A stretch of DNA of 64,000 bases from Excoecaria cochinchinensis (taxonomy: Eukaryota > Streptophyta > Magnoliopsida > Malpighiales > Euphorbiaceae): assembly GCA_947683425.1 (NCBI GenBank), contig CANTUQ010000004.1, forward strand, positions 11,818,001 through 11,882,000, read 5' to 3'. Below, piece by piece: positions 37,914-47,834 of this stretch. Positions within the stretch are counted from its first letter, which is position 1. Each line of letters opens with the position of its first letter. Under the pieces are notes generated by a model, which saw nothing but the letters and a program-made list of their open reading frames with translations, ran no database searches and had not been told where the DNA came from. A program made the position numbers and the translations under genes.

Positions 37914-39152
37914 TCAATCATATAAATGCTTACCCGAAGGTCCTGCAGCACCCGCTACATTCTCAGCAGTCATAGCATATGCCCTATGCCGATTACGATC
38001 CTCCGTAGTACCAGGTCGCTGCACCGTCTCAGATGGTGCTCTCGGAGCTCTACTTGCATCCCGGTTACTTTGGACGACATTGGATCTCTTACTCTCTTGC
38101 CGATTCTGGTCCACTTGTCGATCAGGGCAAAAGGCAAACCGATGTTCCATGCTCCCACACTTGAAACAAGCGCCGGTAATCTTGCGACACGTACCCCAAT
38201 GGTACCTATGACAATGCTCGCATTCTGGTGCTCGATTTCCTTTATTACCATGTGGGGCTACACTCTCTACCTGTGAAGGCACTTGTACATTCCCTCTAGA
38301 TCCTTGCTCAACTGGAGTACCCTTGGACTTCTTAGCACTCACATTTCCCCCTTCTGGTGCTCTTCTCTTCTGTGCCATTCTCTGCTTGATCTCTTCAGAT
38401 TCCTCTAACCTCATTGCTGCAGCCACAATCTGATAATACCCAACTGGCTGCAAGACAATCATCGCAGACAAGGGGCCTTTGAATACCTCACGCAATCCCT
38501 CTAAAAAGTGCCTACATCTGAACTCATCTGTCAACAACTGCTCGGGCACATACTTACTCAGCCTATTGAACTCCTTGTCGTACTCACTGACAGTCATTCC
38601 CCTTTGCTTCAAGCTAATGAACTCTCTCCACTTCGCTTCTTGGTATGCCTTTGTTATATACTTCTGCTCAAACTCTTGCTTAAAATACTCCCATGTCAAT
38701 TCAGCTGGTCGCTGAGGATTCCTCATCACAAGTTCCCACCAATCGTATGCTGGGCCCTGAAGCAACGATATAGCACATGAAGCTCTCTGATCTGCGGGAC
38801 ATCTAATCTCTTGCAGAATTCTACCAACTCTCTTGAGCCAAAACTCAGCCACATCAGATTCATCTACGGCAGTCCCATGAAAATCCTCTGCTCCTCTCTT
38901 TCTTAACAACTCAGTTGGAGCCTTAGGTGCAGTCAACCTATCAACCACTTGTAATAACCCCTGAACTAATGCTGGATCAAAAGCAATACCTCTATTTGCA
39001 CCCTCAGCTGGTGCAGGTTCCCGCTCATGTCTATCCTGTCTAACTGGATCATCTCTTCTAACTGGATTCCCTCCACGACTCACATTGGCACTACTCATGG
39101 TGTCGCCCATATACTCACTTGGATCCGACTCCATATAAACTCTACAAAACAC
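37914..39152 (-). CDS. gag: retrotransposon Gag (capsid-nucleocapsid), Ty3 Tekay/Del-like
   Basis: A 412-aa frame without interruption, the only intact recognisable gene here. Gag forms the cytoplasmic virus-like particle in which element RNA is packaged and copied. Residues about 85-225 match the Retrotrans_gag capsid fold: the AYDWW motif (135-139), the WEYFKQEFEQKY stretch (154-165) and LxQRGMTVxEYxxEFxRL (181-198). Two zinc-binding motifs follow: CEHCxxxHxxxC (311-322) and a CCHC knuckle CX2CX4HX4C (329-342). The N-terminus is acidic and disordered. The first Met gives the longest frame; Met7, Met15 or Met19 are alternatives. It stops about 80 bp before the polypurine tract, where protease would begin in a full element. 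The PBS lies about 100 bp upstream. Such Gag could package this element, but copying requires pol supplied in trans. Confidence 0.95.
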   Translation of the reverse strand: MFCRVYMESDPSEYMGDTMSSANVSRGGNPVRRDDPVRQDRHEREPAPAEGANRGIAFDPALVQGLLQVVDRLTAPKAPTELLRKRGAEDFHGTAVDESDVAEFWLKRVGRILQEIRCPADQRASCAISLLQGPAYDWWELVMRNPQRPAELTWEYFKQEFEQKYITKAYQEAKWREFISLKQRGMTVSEYDKEFNRLSKYVPEQLLTDEFRCRHFLEGLREVFKGPLSAMIVLQPVGYYQIVAAAMRLEESEEIKQRMAQKRRAPEGGNVSAKKSKGTPVEQGSRGNVQVPSQVESVAPHGNKGNRAPECEHCHRYHWGTCRKITGACFKCGSMEHRFAFCPDRQVDQNRQESKRSNVVQSNRDASRAPRAPSETVQRPGTTEDRNRHRAYAMTAENVAGAAGPSGKHLYD

Positions 39153-39252
39153 AAGACATCTGCATTAGGCCACTATACAAAACTGACTCTCATGCATAGA
39201 CTCGACTCTATACTCAAACAATCACAACATAACCCAGAACCACCAAACCTGG

Positions 39253-39264
39253 GCTCTGATACCA
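39253..39264 (-). promoter_or_regulatory. primer-binding site, initiator tRNA-Met type
   Basis: Minus strand TGGTATCAGAGC, three bases inside the 5' LTR end at 39268. This is the usual PBS of plant Ty3 chromoviruses. Confidence 0.92.
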
Positions 39265-39267
39265 AGC

Positions 39268-41851
39268 TGTAACACCCCGCCATCCCCGTTGGAAGGATAC
39301 CGGAGTGCCACGCGGGCAAACATATAAACAAATCCAAATACATGCTAATAAAATAAAACAAAAGATAATATGTAAGGAAACTTTTAAATCGTTTACAGAA
39401 AAACCTTTAACATATACATATACATATCACTGTTGATTTACAAAAAGGGCTCGTATGCAATTACATATACAAAAAGAATACTTGTTCCTTTACAAAAGAT
39501 TCATTTTGCTAATTACAAGCCATATACAAAAATAATTACAGCGGAAGACTTCAAAAATATAACAACTTCATCCAAAAAGACTCCTAGTGGCCGACCTGCA
39601 GATATCCGACTCTGAACTGCACTCGCCACCTGCACGGGAAAAGAGCCCGTGCTAAGCGATAACGCTTAGTGGGGAGGAACAAAACAAAATAACAATATAC
39701 ATATAACATATGTGCAACAATACTATAATCAATATACAAGGTGCATATCATCAAGTTATACAAGAATTCATATGCATCATATCCATTTAATCTTGTTAAT
39801 AAACATCTCAACATATACAATACATATACACATATAAACATGTAGCCTGATTAGTCTGGTATAAACCTAAGAAGTGGATACGGTCATTTGGATACTGATA
39901 GAACACAGTATCCCAAGCATATAGAGACATGAGTCTCGAACATGTACTTTTCATATAGAGACCGAGGTCTCGCTTTATTTCCATATAGACCAAACATGGT
40001 CAAAACAAGGATCCAAACGGACCCGCATATATCATTTTATCATATAGCAGCTGCACACACACTCTGACCTAAGTAAGCGCTTACTTATCCACTACTATGA
40101 CTTATACAGGCTTAAATGACACAACTCAATAATTCATATATCAAATCATGAGAATTTCCTATTATATTAGCTTATAATTCATGTATACTTATATACTGAT
40201 CACATTCAGAATATTTAAACATATAAATATCAATACTGAAGGTAATAAGGACATATAGCTCACATTGAATTAATCCATGTCAAATAAATTATAAAAAGTG
40301 TAAATCATGAATATTAATTATTAATCATGTATACAACTCAATAATAAGCAATTATTAAACTACAAATTAGATTTTAAAACTAATTATTCATCAAACAGTG
40401 TAAAAACCCTAAAAATTAGAAGTTAAATCTTTGTTTTAGGAAGACAGGACAGCAGGCAGAGGCCGGTCACGTCGTGACCTTCAGTCACGTCTCGTGACAC
40501 CGACTTCACGCGAGCCAGGCAAAAGAGCAAGGCAAGAAAGCAAGGCAAGAGCAGGCGGTCACGGCGTGACCATCAGTCACGTCTCGTGACGCCTGAGAGG
40601 AGAGGGGAAGACACGCAGGGAGACAGGCAAGATCGCGAGGCGTGATGCTCCATCACGTCGCGACTTCCCCAAGGGAGGGAGGTCACGGCGTGATGCCTCA
40701 TCACGTCACGTGATCTTCCTCTCTGCTTCTTCCTTCATCACAAAGACTTCCCAGAGAAGGGGATCACGGCGTGATGCCCCATCACGTCTCGTGACTTCCC
40801 CAAAGGAGGGAGGTCACGGCGTGATGCTCCATCACATTGCGTGATCTTCTTCTCAAACTCTTTCTTCTTCAAAATTACTCTAGAAAACTCAGAAAACGTC
40901 AAAACAGAGTGCAATCAAATCTCCAAAACCCAATTTGTCTAAATCCATTTTTCATGCAAAAATCATACTAACACATACCTTATAGTCTTCTGAGCACATT
41001 TACAGCACTTATACTCAACTCAATCACATTCTTACACAGTCAATCAGTAAAAACAGAGAGAGTCACTAACCCAGTATTTTGCATTCAAATTCAAGCACAT
41101 TCATCTCATTGCATATTCGTATCATTCTTTTTCTACTGTAAATATGTCTACAATAACACATAACTTTAACATTTCATATACACACACATAAATGCATTCA
41201 TATCACAGCAAACAGGATCCAAACATGAGAAAATGGAAACACTCCCAAACCTGTTGAAGCCCAAAACAACGTCCACTGCTCTTTCAATCCACAACTTTGC
41301 CCTTTCCCTTCTCTTTTCTTTTATCCTCAGGAGCTTGCAAACAAGTAAACCATAATCAACCCAAGAACAGAATCTCTATAATAAAACCCAAAGGAGAAGA
41401 AAAACATGAAAACCAAAAGCCACTTACCTCTGGAACTTCTTTCCCAATCTCAAACCCTAGTTCCCCAATAACAGAGCTTACATGCAAATGAGAAAAGGGC
41501 AGCAAGTGGAGAGGAAGAGATGGCTAACGTGAGGGAGAGCAAAAGAGAGAAAATTTCATGTGTCTAGTTTTCCAGGAACCAAAGAAAATCAGACCTCACT
41601 TTCCCCTCACCCACGTACACTCACACTCACCTCTTCCACTTGGCACACATGCACAAAGACACAATTCACTTATTCTTCTTTTACCTTTTAGTCCTAGGCA
41701 AATTTCCTTTTACTCACCAAAATAAAATCTGCCATTTAAAATACTTTTAATTCTTGCAATTTAATCCTCTTTACCAATTAAAATACCAAATTGCTCTTAA
41801 TTGTCCAATTAAAATTCTAATTTCCGATTAGGCCACTTATGGGGTGTGACA
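39268..41851 (-). repeat. 5' LTR of the gag-only element (2,584 bp)
   Basis: Nearly identical to 35263-37831. It has one extra 18-bp unit in the palindrome island near 40471-40490, lacks 3 bp near 41401, and carries about a dozen substitutions by eye, mostly transitions. Double hairpin at 39629-39674, hairpin cassette at 39874-40092, island at 40465-40850. Confidence 0.93.
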
Positions 41852-41856
41852 CCGGG

Positions 41857-42956
41857 TCCCGAGTCGGGTTTAATGTCAAAAAGTGATTTTGGGTCCTTAG
41901 CAATTCCCTCCAGAAAAAAAAATATATATATATATATAATATAGATTAGGTAGGTAAAATTAGAAATTAATTATTAATGTTGGGTTAATTTAATTTATTA
42001 ATATTGTAAGTTTAATTAGATAATTAAAATGCATGAAAGATTAAAGATTAATTAGTTAATATGTAAAGTGTTTAATTAATTAGATAAATTATATAATATA
42101 TTAAATAGATTAATTATATTAAGATGTTTAATTAATATGTAATTTTTAAATTAATTAATGTGTGTTATTTGAATTAAGTTAAATTAATTAAGAAATTAAA
42201 ATGGAGGAAGTGATTAGGGTAACCAAACTAACCTAATTTAGGGGTATAAATAGAAAATGATAAGCAAAATGAGAGGGGGCTCTCGGCAGATCAAGAAAGA
42301 GAAAGAAAGAAAAAGAAAAGGGAAAGAAAAGAAAAGAAAGAGAGAGCAAGAGGGAGAACCCAGGGAAACAAAAGAGAAAGCAAAAGAAAGAATAAAGAGA
42401 GAAAGGAAAAGAAATAAAAGGGGAGAGCAAGACCTGAGAGTGAGGGACCAAAATCAAAGAAGAAGTAAAAGAAGAAATAAGAAAAGAAGGAGAAGGGGCC
42501 AACGGGAAACGCAGGAAGCGATGCCGGAGAGAAGGAAGAAAGGAAAAAAGAAGAAAAGGGAGAGGAAGAGGCGGCACCTCCGCCGGCCAGCCACGGCGGC
42601 CAACCGTCGTACGCGCCCCGCTGGAGTGAAGAGGAGACCCGGACGAAGCCGATGGTGGTCGCCGATCAACCGCAGTCGCTGGCGTGGAGGAGATCGGCGA
42701 GGGAAGAAAGGACGCTGCCGACGCGACTTTCGGCCTACTCCGGCGACCTTACGGCGCGTGACCACCGGCGTTCGACTCCCGACGACACGATCTACCCGGC
42801 GGTGGTGGAGGTGTCCTCAACGGCTGCTCCGGCGAGTCTCCGGCAAGGCTCCGGTGAGGTGAGTCCCATTTTCTATTTATTTATTTTAATATATTTTTAT
42901 TATTATTATTAATTAATATTAATATTAATCATATTATTATTATTATTTAATATTCT

Positions 42957-42988
<32 letters not shown>

Positions 42989-43154
42989 TTATATTTATTT
43001 TATGTTTATTGATATTATAATTATTTATGTATTTACTATTAATGTTATTGTATTATATTGTTATTTTTGTTATTGATATTATTTTATTTAGTATTAATAT
43101 TATTATTATATATTTATTTTATTATTTTTATTTTTATTTTTATTTTTATTTTTA

Positions 43155-43224
<70 letters not shown>

Positions 43225-44793
43225 CATCATGGTTGGATTAATATTATTGTTATGATTATTATTATTGATTATAATTATTATAGTGGTATTCTTGTTGGTT
43301 ATGATAATTATTGTTGCGTGATATTATTATTATTTTATCTATGTTATGTATATTTATTTTATGTTATTATTATTATCATTATTATTATTATTTGTTATAT
43401 TATTTTTATTATCATTCATTGTTATTAATATTACTATTTTATGTCTAATACATTTTATAGCTATTATTGTTATTAGTATATTATTATCATTATTATCATT
43501 TTGTTCATGTTACTATCATTACATTGAATTATTATTTTATCCATTCATAATTACTATCATTATTTTATATTTATTTATTATTAATTATTATTTTATGATA
43601 TTATTATTAGCATTATTATTTTTATTGGCATTAATCATTTTAATTGTCATTTGTGCTTTTATATTCATTAATTCTCAATTTATTTCATTATATTATTTAT
43701 TTAATTATTTATTCATTTACTTATCATTTAATTTAATCCATTATCAATCTCATTCATTTTTCTCAATTTACTTTATTCAATCATTCATTTTTCCCAATTT
43801 ACTTTATTCAATCATTCATTTGTTTATTTATTTATTCAATTGTTTACTTATTCACGATTAACCAATATCATTTTTCTATTTTGACTGCAATGCGGGAGGC
43901 ATGTGGTTTTTTCTGAGAAGTATGGTCGGAACAGGTAAATTAGGATGAATTTATTATTTATTATTTGGAATATGTAATTATTATTTTATTCTTTTTATTC
44001 GTTTGTGGTCTGTAATAATAAAAGATTTTAGACCGTGCTTAAAGGAACCACCACACAAACGTTTTCTATCAAAATGAAATTTCCTAATAAAAATGGGACT
44101 AATGTCTCAATTTTCTCCATCCAAAATCATCACATCAATATTATTTCATAATAAATATGTGTGCGAGGACCAATGTCCTCATCATTAATGAATATCCCGA
44201 TTTATGCATGATTTGTATTTTACTTACAATGGGGGTTGTATTTCGCCCCTAATTTTTTTGTAATTTACTTTTGAATGCTTTATTTTAATTTCGCTTTTAT
44301 TTTTCGCTTTTACATGAATGATTGTGCCTTTTAATTGATTACATCGTATGGAAAGATGGTGAAATAATAAATTCAAAACCTAATTGTAAAATTAATCAAA
44401 GTATGAATAAATGAGAAGTCCCGAACCCAGCTCTGGTCTTTGGGCTCAAAGAGGCTAGAGGTCTATCCGATCACTCGTTGGAACTAAGACCTCCAAGACA
44501 CCTCTTGTATCACGAGACTTAGACGTTAATCCTAGGCTCCTTTGGGAGAGAGGTTTACCCTCCAAGACCCCTTTGGTTGGCCCAAAATGGATAATAAGTG
44601 CAGTCTTAGGCTCTCCGAGGCGAGAGAAACTTTCCCAATGTTCTATTGGGTGGCGACTCCATGAAACCTTCTTGTTGCCCAAAATAGACGCACTTGTAAA
44701 TACCTTACAAGTTGTCAACGGACCCACAAATGCCCCGATCGCCCTCGAGCGGGCGGTCGTACGGGCGGAACGCGGGGCCCGGCGCGCGTCACA
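41857..44793 (+). repeat. 3' LTR of the Tat-type element, remainder
   Basis: Continues the LTR begun at 35250 after the CCGGG duplication. Collinear with 25991-28951 with many more differences than the two gag-only LTRs show, plus changed ATT run lengths. Ends CGCGTCACA at 44793, followed by the CACAT target duplication. The 201-aa Arg/Lys-rich frame at 42257-42862 crosses the polypurine and GC tracts and is not considered a gene. Confidence 0.9.
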
Positions 44794-46084
44794 CACATGT
44801 TTATATGTTTTTATATTATTATAAAGTAAGGTTTGTCAACTATTTTTCATATATGAAGAAGTTGCATATATTGACAAGTACTCGTATACATTGATCATGT
44901 AAACTTTTTTATTTGTTTCCTGTCATGTCTTTTCATATTCTTTATCCTGTTTTCTTTAAACTTTGATTCGCCTGCATACTATCTATAGGTGTAGATAATA
45001 GGAGTTGTGGATACCACTAGGGTATCAACTAGGATATTATATATTCGGTAACAATACTATAGAGACATTATATGTCATGGCCGTAAATGTACCCTAATAG
45101 TATTGACTTAATTTAGCATGTGTGAGAATTGAATGTGTAGTTGGGACTCAATTGAAATGAAGGTAGGACTTGATTGAAAGTTGAATGAATAGTTTAGTGG
45201 CCAAATGGTATATATATGAGATTAAGTTGGGAATGGATTAGTGGTTGATTAGTTTATCTAATGATGGATTAATTAGGAATAACATAATGTAAGAAATCAG
45301 TTAGTGGGAGACAGAAATTGAAGTGGGATCCGTGTGGCTCCTTGTGAGTATGCCACCTCCACCTTATGTATGCATGTGTCCCTTTGAGGAAGAAAAATGA
45401 CCCATTTGTGAGGATTGAGTCATTTTCTGTGTTTCTACCTCCTCTTGCCATGTGAGTAGTTCTTTTAGTCTCTAAATCAAATTGCATAATTGTTAAGAAG
45501 GTCAAGTTGTTAAGTTGCTCAAGAGTTAAGTTGTTGAACTTAAGAGGTAAGTGATTATGAATGCATATTCTCATCTTTTACTCTTTCTTCTTGGTTTGAA
45601 TTGGTTTAGATGGGATATTGTTTGATTGAGTTTAAGCCTGTGCATTGGTATTGTATTGGTAGCTAAGGAATCAAAGAGGGATAAAGGAAAAGCCGTAATC
45701 GGAGAGCCGAGCGTTCAACGAAATTAGGAGCTAAGGCGACAAGGTTTGGTAACAAACCCTAGTTGTATAAACTATCTGATTTGTGTTGGTAAAATAGAGA
45801 TTTCGTATGAATTGTGTGTGTACGTGAAATAATGGCCTTGAGTATGAAATTGTATTGCTAGGTTAAATATTGGTTGTGGAGATTTGCTTGTGAAAGTGTT
45901 GCTTGAGAATATGTATGCCATGTGTGTATTGGGAATGATTGTAGCTTGTGCTATAAATGAATGCCAATGTCAAGATGGGAAATCAGGGTATGTGGTTGAT
46001 AGTTGGTTTATTTGCTAAAAGAAAAATGGGTTTGAAGTCCTTGAAAGGAAATGAGAAATGTAGGCTGAATTGGTGAAACCTTGC

Positions 46085-46425
46085 ATAGGTCACGGTACCA
46101 ACCAAAATGGTTGTGACCGTGAGGTATGCCTTGGTTGAATTCTGCCTAACTGAAATTGGGTATGTCACGTGGCAACCAAAATGGTTGTGACCGTGAGGTA
46201 CCAAAGAGAGCATTCTATTTTGCAGGGCATGGATATGTCACGGTGGCAACCAAAATGGTTGTGACCGTGACATACCCTCAAGTTGCATTCTGCCGAGAGT
46301 GGGGAACATGTCATTGTGGCAACCAAAATGGTTGTGACCATGACCTGCCTCCAATTTGCATTCTGTTTTGGACTTCAACATGTCATGATGGCAACCAAAC
46401 CGGTTGGGACCGTGACCTACCCTGT
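46085..46425. repeat. palindrome island of LTR H: five long hairpin units
   Basis: Five units about 72-76 bp apart (starting near 46089, 46164, 46237, 46309 and 46380). Each has GTCACGGTGGCAACC, then AAAAT, then GGTTGTGACCGTGAC, a 15-bp stem with about two mismatches; units differ at a few stem positions. Confidence 0.9.
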
Positions 46426-46727
46426 TTTGGTAATATAACCCTAATGTGTTTGGGCTTTCCAATGGTAAGGCTTTAAGCTTAAATGAAAGGCATTAGGGGT
46501 AAGCATTAGGTGTGTATTAAGAAATGTATATTTGCATATGAACATGATGATTCTTGAATGTAATCAAGTATGTGATTATTAACTATGGAAGAATGAGCTT
46601 GGGAACACAATGAGTATGCAAAAGAAGTGAATAGTTATGTGTTAATGCGTATGTGTAAAGAGAATGTGATGAGTGTTCAAAGTAAAATGGATAACATGTT
46701 TAACAATTTAAGCCTACAAGTCAAATA

Positions 46728-46936
46728 GTGGATAGATAGGCATGCCTATAGGGTCAAAGTGCTGCAGCCCAATGCGTTAAATGTGTCTGATTCCTTGGGA
46801 ATCACAATGCGTATAATCCTTATTGGATTTTATTACATGTGGATTAATATTATGTACCTGAGGGTACCAATGCATAAATGAGATTTCAATGCGATTCTAG
46901 TACCTTGGTGGTACCAATGCAATACCCGTTATCCGC
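46728..46936 (+). repeat. hairpin cassette of LTR H
   Basis: GTGGATA to TTATCCGC. Stem-loops GATTCC/GGAATC, AATCC/GGATT, GTACC/GGTAC (twice) are separated by CAATGCG-like spacers; the palindrome TAGGCATGCCTA sits at the start. Confidence 0.75.
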
Positions 46937-47152
46937 GTCTCTAAATTGCAGGCTAACTAAATGATAAATTGAAGTGATTGTGATATGTTAATTTGTGGGT
47001 AAAGTGGTTGATGCTTTTATGACTGAATATAGTAACGGATTATGCTATGCTGGAATGGTATTTAAAATGGTAATATTTATTCAAGCATGACTACTAGTAT
47101 GTAATGTATGGTATCCCTATTGGCGTGTTAAATTACTTGTTATATAGGTGTT

Positions 47153-47201
47153 CCCCACTAAGCGTTATCGCTTAGCACGGGTTTACTCTAATCCGTACAG
47201 G
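47153..47201 (+). repeat. double hairpin of LTR H
   Basis: CTAAGC/GCTTAG perfect, then ACGGG/CCGT with a longer loop; 352-400 bp before the LTR end. Confidence 0.7.
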
Positions 47202-47722
47202 TTCGTACGAGAGGTGACCGAAGGACGCACCCGCATAACAATGGTCAACGATAGGAAGCCGTTAGTGTCAGTTGTGGGAATTTTGTATAAGCTTCTTGTA
47301 TAATTAATATGTGTATCAATTATGTAAAGGCATGTAATAGTGTGTTAAGTTAGTAAGTTAACCTAAAGGCTATATAAGTATGCATGACAAGTATGTGGTT
47401 ATAGTGAATGAACTATAAGTAGTTGGCATGAGTTGCATAACGAAATTTTTTTATACAGGTTCCCTATTAATGTGCATGTGTTCCGTTGTGTGTGTTCTGC
47501 CATTTCCTATAAGATTAGCTGAGCTAGTCTGTCATTAGGGAATGGGCGTCACATTATAATCTCCAAAGAAGCTATGGGTACCATTGGTGTCAAGATTATG
47601 GACACTATAAAAAGTGTCAACTATGGCAGTTGCAACTATATCCCTCCTAGGCATACCTATTTATCCACGACCAAGACGAAGACGCAAGCTACTGTACGTA
47701 TCATATCTTTCTTTCATTCTTT

Positions 47723-47724
<2 letters not shown>

Positions 47725-47785
<61 letters not shown>
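47725..47785. repeat. (TA)n microsatellite
   Basis: About 30 AT units in the LTR C piece 47559-47834. Tyr-Ile repeat frames across it are artefacts. Confidence 0.95.
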
Positions 47786-47787
<2 letters not shown>

Positions 47788-47834
47788 TCAAATAAGATCA
47801 TATATTTAGAACATGTACTCACATATGTGTACAT

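Larger units (their letters stand above)
35263..41851 (-). mobile_element. gag-only Ty3 Tekay/Del-like retrotransposon (TR-GAG type), complete
   Basis: Two near-identical LTRs, perfect target duplication CCGGG (35258-35262, 41852-41856), initiator-Met PBS, polypurine tract and an intact gag frame, but an interior of only 1,436 bp. Protease, reverse transcriptase, RNase H and integrase are absent. The residual interior after gag ends in a sequence (FEDE-like codons before the polypurine tract, about 37850) usual at the end of chromovirus pol, so the element looks like a precise pol deletion. The LTRs differ by about a dozen substitutions and two indels by eye, so this is the youngest datable insertion in the window. 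Confidence 0.93.
25978..44793 (+). mobile_element. Tat/Ogre-type LTR retrotransposon, complete ends, no coding region
   Basis: Two LTRs starting TGTAGACACCGGGTCC and ending CGCGTTACA or CGCGTCACA; perfect target duplication CACAT at 25973-25977 and 44794-44798. An Arg-tRNA-like primer-binding site follows the 5' LTR and TTGGGGGCAAC precedes the 3' LTR. Excluding the gag-only insertion in its 3' LTR it is about 12.2 kb: 5' LTR 2,974 bp, interior 6,298 bp, 3' LTR 2,950 bp. No gag or pol frame is visible, so it behaves as a large non-autonomous derivative (LARD-like) that would depend on an active Tat relative. Confidence 0.88.
45073..47553 (+). mobile_element. LTR H: solo LTR (2.48 kb)
   Basis: Starts TGTCATGGCC, ends GGGCGTCACA; perfect target duplication TTATA (45068-45072 and 47554-47558). 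Inserted inside the hairpin cassette of LTR C. In order: palindrome island (46085-46425), hairpin cassette (46728-46936) and double hairpin (47153-47201). Minor ORFs across the island are repeat artefacts. Confidence 0.9.
45006..47668 (-). repeat. hairpin cassette of LTR C, split by LTR H
   Basis: Bound GTGGATACC at 45006 and TTATCCAC ending at 47668. Removing H and one target duplication leaves about 177 bp, the normal cassette size. Stems such as GGATACC/GGTATC, GACAT/ATGTC and GACACTATAAAAAGTGTC (47600-47617) survive. Confidence 0.6.

Noticed and set aside
42257..42862. 201-aa Lys/Arg/Glu-rich frame, nuclear-protein-like
   Set aside because: It crosses the polypurine tract and GC island of the Tat 3' LTR; the equivalent frame in the 5' LTR is interrupted, as expected for non-coding sequence.
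47560..47680. Possible microRNA precursor (GACACTATAAAAAGTGTC hairpin)
   Set aside because: It is one of the short stems of the LTR C cassette; the stem is too short for a microRNA.
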